Source: Chitinophagaceae bacterium UBA1930
GTDB lineage: Bacteria > Bacteroidota > Bacteroidia > Chitinophagales > Chitinophagaceae
Length of the DNA stretch: 64,000 nt
Assembly (NCBI GenBank): GCA_002337145.1
Contig: DDFK01000004.1
Location: 301,982-365,981 of the forward strand
Reading direction: 5' to 3'
Shown here one piece after another: positions 1 through 8,600 of the stretch (positions within the stretch are counted from its first letter, which is position 1; each line of letters begins with the position of its first letter). Position numbers and translations under genes: made by a program. The notes below the pieces were generated by a model, which saw only the letters and a program-made list of their open reading frames with translations, was not told the origin of the DNA and searched no databases.

Positions 1-364
1 TATTTACCAATAGGCAATCCCGCATGTCTACCAACTGGTTCACATTGCATACGCCGCTGGCATAGGGCGTTAAGGGCCAATCTAGTGCCTGGCTGTTGTG
101 GTGGTACTGCTTCAGCATCCAGCCCCGTACATGGTTGTAGTTGCTGCGGTTGGGCTTATACAAAATATGCCCGGCCAAGGCCTGCAGCATCTGGCTGCCG
201 TAGCGTGATATGGTGCCAAACCCCGTGTTGATGGCACTGGGCGGCTGTCTTTGTTTTGGACTTTTGGGTGCAGGCTTGCTGCGTACATAGGTAATACCGT
301 TTACGGTATAAAAAACCAAGTTGCCAATTGCCCCGCTGAGTGCCCCATTGCTTATACGTGCCAT
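1..364 (-). CDS. DUF6266-like protein, 3' end cut by window edge
   Basis: An open frame runs leftward from an ATG at 362-364 off the window edge without a stop, giving 121 visible codons. It begins MARISNGALSGAIGNLVFY and continues with VNGITYVRSKPAPKSPKQ. This start, a short M-A-x-I-x-x-G segment, a glycine-rich stretch and then a Y-V-R-x-x-P motif, is what I associate with the Bacteroidota family DUF6266, whose role is unknown. The frame uses the GC-rich codons of its neighbours, and shadow frames here do not show family-like sequence. The family call is from memory of the N-terminal pattern only. Confidence 0.55.
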   Translation of the reverse strand, partial: MARISNGALSGAIGNLVFYTVNGITYVRSKPAPKSPKQRQPPSAINTGFGTISRYGSQMLQALAGHILYKPNRSNYNHVRGWMLKQYHHNSQALDWPLTPYASGVCNVNQLVDMRDCLLVN

Positions 365-674
365 ATACTAACAATTAATGCGTTAATACAATGCGGTGCA
401 TAGTTGGGCCGTAAACATATAGTTAAAATTAAGCAACCATGGGGTGTGTTGGGTATGGGTTCGTATTAAAGTTATATTAAAAATGTATCAACACCCCAAT
501 AAGCCACATTGTTGTGGATTGATATGGTGTTGATGTGGGTTTGATGTGGTGTTGGTGGCTATTTGGGGTAGGCCCATGCAAGATACTGCTTGGGCTGTAT
601 TGCAGCTGTGGTGAGTGTTGCATGCTATTTTTTGAATTATGTTTTATTTAAATGTATTATGTCTTAACCTAGCA
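365..674. other. Intergenic region upstream of the Rhs locus, no gene seen
   Basis: About 410 bases separate the DUF6266-like gene from the Rhs locus (to 778). The part up to 674 is AT-rich, with a GT-rich low-complexity patch at about 505-575 made of variations on gtgttgatgtggt. I see no convincing open frame. The last 100 bases hold the palindrome and promoter listed separately. Confidence 0.5.
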
Positions 675-698
675 ATAACAAAAAATATTTTTTGTTAT
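675..698. promoter_or_regulatory. Perfect 24-base palindrome, candidate operator
   Basis: Positions 675-698 read the same on both strands (ATAACAAAAAAT on each half). Every pair except the two C-G pairs is A-T, so a terminator hairpin would be weak, and there is no convergent gene needing one. The right half contains the TTTG that fits as the -33 element of the promoter just downstream, so a dimeric regulator bound here would compete with RNA polymerase. The operator role is inferred from that position. Confidence 0.5.
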
Positions 699-720
699 GT
701 GATGGCTGCCTATATATTTG
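691..720 (+). promoter_or_regulatory. Bacteroidota-type promoter of the Rhs operon
   Basis: TTTG at 691-694 and TATATTTG at 713-720 are separated by 18 bases, matching the known Bacteroidota consensus (-33 TTTG, -7 TAnnTTTG). Transcription would begin near 727, leaving a leader of about 50 bases before the ATG at 779. Confidence 0.55.
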
Positions 721-778
721 CCTCTACAACACGGTACCCCCACTGCCGGCAGCTCAAACATCCAAAACCTGAACCCTT

Positions 779-2206
779 ATGCGTGCAGCAGTGGCGGCGG
801 CTTTTATGGCCATCCTTATATCCATCGTGGGCCATGGCCAAACGGCCGTAACGGGTAATGCATTGGAACTGCCAGCAAATACCGCATCCAAGTTCCTCGG
901 TTCCATCACCAACAAATTCTCCAAGCTACAAAGCAATATCACCAAACAGACAGAGGGCTATCTTGACAGGCTTGAGAAGCAGGAAGCCAGACTCTGCAAA
1001 AAGCTCCAGAAAAAAGACAGCATTGCAGCCAGGAAACTCTTCCAGGACAATGCAAGGAAATACGCCGCCATGCGTGCCCGCCTGCATGCTGCAGACAGCA
1101 CGGATATCAAACTGAAGGAATACCTGCCCCACTACGATACCCTAAAGACATCGCTTGCTTTCATGGACAAGGCAGCAGCAGGCAACCCCGAACTGCAACA
1201 GCAGCTAGGCAGGGCAAAAGGCCAGCTGCAACAGTTCGGCAACAAGATGCAGGTGGCCAATGAAATAAAGAAACAATTAAAAGAAAGGAAGCAACAACTT
1301 GCCGCACAGCTGCAGCAGTTCGGCATGGGCAAGGAACTGATGGCCATGAACAGGGAAGTGTACTACTATGGGCAGCAACTGAACGAGTACAAGGCCATGC
1401 TGAACGACCCCAAGAAGATAGAGCAGAAGGCCCTTGCCCTGTTGAAGGGCAGCAGCCTGTACCAGGGCTTCATGAAAAACAACAGCATGCTGGCACAACT
1501 ATTTAAGTTACCCGATAACTACGGTACCCCCGAAAGCCTGGCCGGCCTGCAGACGGTGGCCGGTGTGCAGCAACTGCTCAATGGCCGTGCAGCCGCAGGC
1601 GGCCCCAATGCCGGCCAGGCCATGCAACAGGGCATGCAGCAGGCACAGTCCCAACTGAAATCATTAAAAGACAGGATCAACAAACTGGGCGGTGGCAGCA
1701 GCAATATGGACATGCCCAACTTCACCCCCAACAAACAGAAGACAAAGACCTTTTTGCAGCGGCTGGAATACGGCATGAACATCCAGACCCAGAAAGTGCA
1801 CGGCATACTGCCCACCACCACCGACATCGCACTCACGGCAGGCTATAAACTCAACGACAAGAGCACCATCGGCATCGGAGCCAGCTACAAGCTGGGCTGG
1901 GGCACGGGCATACAGGACATACACCTTACCAGCCAGGGCATGGGCCTGAGGAGCTTTGTGGACGTGAAACTCAAAGGCAGCTTCTGGCTGAGCGGCGGCT
2001 ACGAGATGAACTACCTGCAGGCCTTCACCAGCTACGAGCAACTGTACAACACACAGGCATGGCAACGCAGCGGGTTGGTGGGGCTGACGAAGAAGTACCG
2101 GATAGGGAAGAAGACGAACAATATACAGGTGCTGTGGGACTTCTTGAGCTACAGCCAGCAGCCACGTGCGGAGGCAATAAAATTTAGGATCGGTTATAAA
2201 TTATAA
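779..2206 (+). CDS. Exported coiled-coil protein with C-terminal beta-barrel-like region, first gene of the Rhs locus
   Basis: The 475-residue product starts with a hydrophobic segment that could be a signal peptide ending near GHGQ (residues 1-21). Residues about 35-240 are rich in K, E, Q and L with heptad-like spacing, so coiled coil is likely. A Q/G/M-rich linker follows. From about residue 345 to the end there are alternating hydrophobic and polar strands with aromatic girdles (DIALTAGYKL, STIGIGASYKLGWG, SFWLSGGYEMNYL, EAIKFRIGYKL), which look like a small outer-membrane beta-barrel. It lies 40 bases upstream of the SpvB-like gene in the same direction, so it is probably co-transcribed and may anchor or export the two large proteins. 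I do not recognise a named family; the role is inferred from position and topology. Confidence 0.75.
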   Translation: MRAAVAAAFMAILISIVGHGQTAVTGNALELPANTASKFLGSITNKFSKLQSNITKQTEGYLDRLEKQEARLCKKLQKKDSIAARKLFQDNARKYAAMRARLHAADSTDIKLKEYLPHYDTLKTSLAFMDKAAAGNPELQQQLGRAKGQLQQFGNKMQVANEIKKQLKERKQQLAAQLQQFGMGKELMAMNREVYYYGQQLNEYKAMLNDPKKIEQKALALLKGSSLYQGFMKNNSMLAQLFKLPDNYGTPESLAGLQTVAGVQQLLNGRAAAGGPNAGQAMQQGMQQAQSQLKSLKDRINKLGGGSSNMDMPNFTPNKQKTKTFLQRLEYGMNIQTQKVHGILPTTTDIALTAGYKLNDKSTIGIGASYKLGWGTGIQDIHLTSQGMGLRSFVDVKLKGSFWLSGGYEMNYLQAFTSYEQLYNTQAWQRSGLVGLTKKYRIGKKTNNIQVLWDFLSYSQQPRAEAIKFRIGYKL

Positions 2207-2246
2207 ATACAACAAATTAATATAACAGTTAATATAAATAGATGCA

Positions 2247-5200
2247 ATGATGCGAGCAAGATTTTTGACCCTAACCTTTTTATTGGCATCCTGCTGTTTC
2301 AGGGTGCATGCACAGCCATCCAACGACATCACTTTAAGGCCCGTTGTGCCACCAAACCCTAATGCGGCTGCTTTGGGCAAGTATGGCGAGGTACCGGTAT
2401 CCCTTTATACGGGTGTGCCCAATATATCGGTACCGATTTACGAAATCAGTACTGGCCGTATAAAAGTGCCCATTGCACTCAGCTACCATGCAGGTGGCAT
2501 AAGGGTAGAGGAGTCCGCGTCCTGGGTAGGGCTGGGCTGGTCGCTACAGGCAGGTGGTGTTATTACCCGTACATTGAGGGGCAGGCCCGATGATGATAAT
2601 GCAACCATACCAGGCGGCTATTTCAACTATTTTGATGAGATGACGGTAGCCAAGCTAATAGAGGGCCCTAATATGCCTGCATCGGTGGACTCCATGAAAT
2701 GGTACAGCAACAGGCAATACCAGGCCACCGAACGGCTGGTTGATGCGGAACCCGACCTTTTTACCCTGAATGCCCCTGGCTTAAGCTGCAAATTTTACTA
2801 TAACCAAGAAAGGAAAAAGTTCTTTACAGTGCCTGCTTCCAAAATTGACATCAGTTTTACAGGTGATGCGGTATCGGGCCTGGAATGGCAGGTGATTGAC
2901 CAGAATGGGTTGATTTACCATTTCAGGTCAAGGGAAACCACGCATGTATCATGGGATTCGCGTATAGAGAGCGACTTGGCCACTTCTTGGTTCCTGAGTG
3001 TTATCGAGGATCCGCTAACAGGCCGCTCGGTTGCTTTTTCCTATACCGTACCAACATCTTCCAGCGAATACACCAATGGGGTAAGCGAGGTGAGCTACTT
3101 TCCCATGACAGCAGGAACGGCAACCCCTTCCACCTCACTGATTGCCCATTCGAGCATGATGAAGCAGTTGCGTTTGCAAAAAATTACGTTTAACGAGGGC
3201 GAAGTGGTTTTTACACCCCAGACCGGAATGCGGTTGGATATGTCCAACGATCAGGCACTGGGAGAAATTACCGTAAAGAACTATTTGGGCAATACCATTA
3301 AACGTTGCGAATTCAAGACCTCTTATTTTGACGGTGGTGCAGGTTATCTGCCACCCCAAAGCAATATTCCCGCACCTGCCTATTGCAGGTACCGGCTTAA
3401 GCTGGATGAGCTATGGTTTAACAATGCCGATGCAACCGATAAAAATGTATACAAGTTTGCCTACAATGAAACCATGGTAAACAGGGTATCGCTTGACCAG
3501 GACAGGTGGGGCTATTACAATGCGGCGGGCAACCAGCACCTGGTAGATGCATTTGATATACCCATTGGCAGCCAGGTGGTGCATTTGGCCGGTGGCGATA
3601 GGGAAGTAAACAGGTTCCGCAACCAAATAGGCATGCTGCAGCGTATTACCTACCCGACCGGTGGCTACAGCGATTTTGAATACGAAACCAATTGCTGGAG
3701 CAGTGCAGCTGCAACTGGTGGCAGCTACCAGTTAGTGGATGAAAGCTATTCCATACACCACCCCGACAATGTGGAAATGGTAGGCGGGCTGGCACATTCC
3801 TACACGGAGCAGGCATTTACCGTAAATGCTTCATCCAACTGTAGCAGCGACCCTTTAGCGGCACATTGCTGGGGGAAGGTGGACATAGACCCTGACCCGG
3901 ACCCCAATTTCTGCCCTTCGCAAAACATGAATATCTCTTTCCGCGTACAGGGCACCGACCCAGGTAACCAGAACATCAGCTATGAACTTTCCGGACCCTC
4001 CTTTTCTTATTACCTGCCTGCGGGCAATTACAAACTGATACTGGACATTACGCATTGCTACGAAGGTTACATTAGCCTGGTAGGTGCGGTAATGCACCTG
4101 CACAACTGTACCTATGTGGTCAATTCTAGCCCGGTGGTAAACCATTATGTGGGTGGCTTGCGTATAAAGTCCATTGTATCCAACGACAACATTACTGGAG
4201 TTGCCACAAAGAAAACCTACGATTATTCCATAGGGGGGGATGGCTTGTTTTCAAGTGGCTCCGTACCCTCTGCAATGATCAACAACTATGAAATCACAAA
4301 GTATGACGGAGATTCTCCCTTAAACGGCCCCCCTATGATCAATAAATATTTCAAAAGACAGTCCTACTCCTGCATACCGCTGGCCACTACCAAGGGCAGC
4401 AATATTGGCTACAGCAAGGTAAGGGAAACCGAATGGGATGGCAACACGGCCAAGGGCTTTACCAATTACCAGTTTACCGACCCGCAACAGTATCCTGATA
4501 TCAGCAACCCTAACAACCAGTTGCCTTTTAAGCCCATAACCAGCAGGGACTATATGCAGGGCGAAATACTGGGCAAGGAAGTATATGCCATAAAGAATGG
4601 TGCCCCTTATTTGTTGAAAAGGGTAGAAAACGAATACATCAATATCATGGATACAACACAGGCAACCAGCAGTTACGGTTTTACCGGGGCCATGATAGCA
4701 GGGTATCTCGGAGAGATATGGGAAGGCGTCCTTCCCTTTAACGGCAATGTGGATGACGGCATGCAACTGGGTATTTACAAAGAATTTATGGATATAGCAC
4801 TGCTTTCAAAAACAACCGAAACCACTTTTGACAGTGAAGTGCCCACCAAATCCATTGCGGTTGTTACGGATTATAGCTATAGCCCCAAAAACCTGCAGCA
4901 GAACAAAACGGTAACTTATGTACAGAGTAGTGGTAGCGAAAAAAAGACCACCCAAATAAAATACCCATTGGACTATTTTGCTGCCGGATGGGGTACCGTG
5001 AATGCCACGATGGCCCCTTTAAGGGCCCTGGCAGGTGCCAACATCATTAACCAGCCTGTTGAAGTGAAAAGCTTTGTGGGTGGGAATATCTTTTCAACCG
5101 ACAGGGTAACTGCTTCCAACTTTACTGCGTTCAATGGTACCAATCTATTGCCTAACACTGTGTACCGGTTGGAGGACCCCTATATAACGGCACCCGCTAC

Positions 5201-5678
5201 TACCATTTCTGCAAACCAAAGCGGCAACCTGTACCTGAACCCCAGCATGAAGCCCGCATTGGAGATAATGACCTACGACCCAAATGGGAATATTCTTGAC
5301 CAGAAACTGAGTGGCAATATAACCGAGACCTATTTGTGGGGCTATAGGAACAGCAGCCCCGTAGCAAAAATTGTTGGCAGCAGCTACAATGCACTGAACG
5401 AACTGGTGAACATGAGTGTGCTGAACAATGAACTGGGGCAGTACACGGAGCAACAGATAAGGGCCGAACTGGACCTACTGCGTACCAGGTTGCCCAATGC
5501 CATGGTAACCACTTATACTTATAAACCATTGGTAGGCATGACCACCATGACCGATGTGAACGGCAAAACGGTGTACTACGAGTACGACAGTTTTAACAGG
5601 CTGAAACTGATACGCGACAAGGATGGCAACATACTAAAGACATTTGATTACAAGTACCAGCAAAACCCTAACCAGTAA
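2247..5678 (+). CDS. SpvB/YD-repeat-type exported protein (Tc toxin B-like partner)
   Basis: The product has 1143 residues. A Sec signal peptide ends at about residue 23 (FRVHAQPS). Next comes a segment typical of SpvB/TcB-like and Bacteroidota Rhs-associated proteins: GKYGEVPVSLYTGVPNISVP, then SYHAGGIRVEESASWVGLGW, where the gene's own beta-rich shell begins. The middle has many short Y-x-Y and F-x-Y strands as in beta-cocoon proteins. The last 80 residues contain YD-type repeats (YTYKPLVGMTTMTDVNGKTV, YYEYDSFNRLKLIRDKDGN). It has no toxin C-terminus, ending just after a YD repeat. The next gene starts 20 bases later, so the two are almost certainly one transcript and may assemble together like TcB and TcC. 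ATGs at 2247 and 2250 are both possible starts. Confidence 0.85.
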   Translation: MMRARFLTLTFLLASCCFRVHAQPSNDITLRPVVPPNPNAAALGKYGEVPVSLYTGVPNISVPIYEISTGRIKVPIALSYHAGGIRVEESASWVGLGWSLQAGGVITRTLRGRPDDDNATIPGGYFNYFDEMTVAKLIEGPNMPASVDSMKWYSNRQYQATERLVDAEPDLFTLNAPGLSCKFYYNQERKKFFTVPASKIDISFTGDAVSGLEWQVIDQNGLIYHFRSRETTHVSWDSRIESDLATSWFLSVIEDPLTGRSVAFSYTVPTSSSEYTNGVSEVSYFPMTAGTATPSTSLIAHSSMMKQLRLQKITFNEGEVVFTPQTGMRLDMSNDQALGEITVKNYLGNTIKRCEFKTSYFDGGAGYLPPQSNIPAPAYCRYRLKLDELWFNNADATDKNVYKFAYNETMVNRVSLDQDRWGYYNAAGNQHLVDAFDIPIGSQVVHLAGGDREVNRFRNQIGMLQRITYPTGGYSDFEYETNCWSSAAATGGSYQLVDESYSIHHPDNVEMVGGLAHSYTEQAFTVNASSNCSSDPLAAHCWGKVDIDPDPDPNFCPSQNMNISFRVQGTDPGNQNISYELSGPSFSYYLPAGNYKLILDITHCYEGYISLVGAVMHLHNCTYVVNSSPVVNHYVGGLRIKSIVSNDNITGVATKKTYDYSIGGDGLFSSGSVPSAMINNYEITKYDGDSPLNGPPMINKYFKRQSYSCIPLATTKGSNIGYSKVRETEWDGNTAKGFTNYQFTDPQQYPDISNPNNQLPFKPITSRDYMQGEILGKEVYAIKNGAPYLLKRVENEYINIMDTTQATSSYGFTGAMIAGYLGEIWEGVLPFNGNVDDGMQLGIYKEFMDIALLSKTTETTFDSEVPTKSIAVVTDYSYSPKNLQQNKTVTYVQSSGSEKKTTQIKYPLDYFAAGWGTVNATMAPLRALAGANIINQPVEVKSFVGGNIFSTDRVTASNFTAFNGTNLLPNTVYRLEDPYITAPATTISANQSGNLYLNPSMKPALEIMTYDPNGNILDQKLSGNITETYLWGYRNSSPVAKIVGSSYNALNELVNMSVLNNELGQYTEQQIRAELDLLRTRLPNAMVTTYTYKPLVGMTTMTDVNGKTVYYEYDSFNRLKLIRDKDGNILKTFDYKYQQNPNQ

Positions 5679-5698
5679 ACCCTACCAATAATACATTT

Positions 5699-8600
5699 AT
5701 GTTATTCAATAAAAAACAGATAGCAGCTTTTGCAGCGGTACTGGTTACTACAACTGCAAATGCCCAGATAATACCCGATGGTACAATGGTGCCGGCCACA
5801 GCCACACAAACCGTGAAGCCTGTGCCGGCTGCCTACAGCAATACCATTAAGCTGAATTTTGTACGTACCTGGGATGTGAAAGTGCCTTTTACCAATATAG
5901 GCGATGTAGTGTCGGGCTCGCGTAGCGTAAACGAAGTGCAGCAGGCCACCCAGTACCTGGACGGTTTGGGCAGGCCATTGCAGACGGTGACAAAACAGTC
6001 GAGCCCCTTGCAGAAAGACATGGTGAGTGCTGCCATATACGACGGGCTGGGCAGGGAGCAGTACAAGTACATGCCTTATGTGGCAGCCACGGATGATGGC
6101 AAGTTTCACCTGGACCCCTTTGCGGAGCAGGAAGCCTACCTGAAATCGGTGTACAACCCTACAAACGACCCCGATGGAGAAAAATTCTTTTATGGCAAAA
6201 CGGTATTTGAAGAGTCGCCATTGAACCGCCCCCTGAAAAGCTTTGCGGCAGGCAATAGCTGGGCTGGCAGCGAGGGCAGCAGCAGCGAGCATGCGGTGAA
6301 GATGGAGTACGGGGTAAATGTGGCCAATGAAGTGATATTGTGGGAAAAGGATGCTGGCTGGCCCTTTTCGAACGGATATTATAGTGCGGGTTACCTGGCA
6401 AGGAATGTTTCCACGGATGAGCATGGCAAGCGGGTAGTGGAGTACAAGGATATAGAAGGACATGTGCTGCTGAAAAAAGTGGAGATTGTGACAGGAGCCA
6501 ATATTGCATTGCATACGGACTGGTTGTGCACCTATTACCTCTACGACAATTTTGGGATGCTGCGTTATGTGCTGCCCCCGAAAGCTGTGGAGACCATTGT
6601 TGCCAATAGTATATGGGAACTATACGAAGGTGGCGACCCCGACCCGATTATTGAGGAACTATGTTTCCGTTATACCTATGATGCAAAGCACCGGATGGTA
6701 ACGAAAAAAGTGCCTGGAGCAGGTTTGGTGTATATGGTATACGACAAAAGGGACAGGGTAGTGATGATGCAGGATGCCAAAATGCGTAGCAGCTACCAGT
6801 GGCTGTGTACGGACTATGACAATTTTAATAGGCCCATACGTACCTATTTTACGGAATCCGATGAGGATGGAAGCAAGCTACAGGGCTGGGTGGATGAGAA
6901 CCATGGCGAATCATGGACCTCGGGCGAGGGCAGCCCCGACCTGCTTACCGAAACCTATTATGACGATTACAGTTGGGTAAGCGGCAGTGGCAGCGGGCTC
7001 AGTAGCAGCCTGCACACGGCTTTTACAGCCAGTGCCGACTATATTGGCGGCTTTGGTACCTACCCATTGTATGCAGAGCCCGTGCAGCAGAGCCTTGCAG
7101 TTAAAGGCATGGTTACGGGCAGCAAAACAAGGGTGCTAGGCACAACTACTTACTTATATACGGTGCAGTTGTACGACGATAAGGGCAGGGCCATACAGGT
7201 AACCAGCACCAATACCGGTGGCGGTAGGGAAATAGTGACTACCCAATACGATTTTGCAGGCAAGCCCTTGCGTACGCACCATTGGCACCAGCGTACCGCA
7301 GCTATTGACCCGATAAAGGTGCTGACAGTAATGGAGTACGACCATGCAGGCAGGGTGAATGCCATCTGGAAAAAAATAAACAGTGAAGAACCCAAAAAGG
7401 TTGCCGAAAACACGTACAACGAACTGGGGCAACTGGCAACAAAGAGGTTGGGAGGAAAGCCTGGAGATCCCGATACACCATTGGAAACATTGGATTACAG
7501 CTACAATATACGGGGCTGGCTTAACGGTATCAACAAAGCATATACGGAAGATACAATGAAAGGAAATACCGACCGCTGGTTCGGCATGGAACTGAAATAT
7601 GATTATGGCTTTAGCCAGGGCCAGTACAATGGCAATATTGCGGGCAGCATCTGGAAGAGCCGCGGCAGCGACAAGCAACGTGCCTACGGTTTTAATTACG
7701 ACAATGCCAACCGCCTGCTGCGTGGCGACTTTACGCAGAACGATGGCGGATGGAACCAAAGTGCGGGTATCAACTACAACATGCAGATGGGTGATGGGGT
7801 TACTGGTACAGATGCATACGATGCCAATGGCAATATACGGAGCATGCAACAATGGGGGCTGAAGCTTAACGGCTCTGGCCGTATAGATAAACTTATTTAT
7901 ACCTATACTGGCAACAAGTTACAGAATGTGGAAGACCTTGAAAACGACCCCAATACCAAACTGGGCGATTTCCGCAGCTCGGCTGCTTATATGTCAACAC
8001 TGCCAGGAGGCAAAACGGCTACAACTGTGGACTATGGCTATGACGAAAACGGTAGCCTTACCTATGATAAGAACAAGGACATTAGCAGTATTACCTACAA
8101 TCACCTGAACTTGCCGCAGGCAATAACGGTAACGGGCAAAGGCAGCATTAGTTATACCTACGATGCAACTGGCAACAAACTGAAAAAGGTGACGGTGGAC
8201 AATACCGTGAGCCCGGCAAAAACCACCACAACCGATTACATGGCAGGGTTCGTGTACGAGAACAGTACACTGCAGTTCATGCCGCAGGAAGAGGGCAGGA
8301 TACGGGAACTAAGGAATGTAAAGAATGAACTGACAGGTTATGCCTTTGACTATATGGTGAAGGACCACCTGGGCAACGTGCGTGCCCTGCTTACCGATGA
8401 GCAGAAAGCGGATACCTACCATGCGGGTTTTGAAGATGCAAATGCCAGTTTTGAAGGGCAGTTGTTCATGAACTATAACAATATTGTTGGTAAACTATCG
8501 TGCTTTACTGCAAGTGGCAGTGCAGAAAAGGTTCAGCTTGTAGGCTGTGCAAAAATGGACGGCGAGAAAAAGGACCCCTTTGTGAATGGTGTTGTAGGTG

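Noticed and set aside
156..374. A 72-codon minus-strand frame at the window start
   Set aside because: It overlaps the DUF6266-like frame in another phase and has a cysteine- and histidine-rich, non-protein-like sequence. The frame starting at 364 shows a recognisable family start.
505..575. GT-rich patch as a CRISPR or tandem repeat array
   Set aside because: The words vary in length and spacing and there are no regular repeat-spacer units. It is low-complexity sequence only.
675..698. The 24-base palindrome as a transcription terminator
   Set aside because: The stem is nearly all A-T, there is no gene ending nearby on the plus strand, and it lies inside a promoter.
5702..6514. Long minus-strand frame (270 codons) inside the Rhs gene
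   Set aside because: It lies wholly antisense to the DUF6443 region and reads as histidine/cysteine-rich shadow sequence without motifs.
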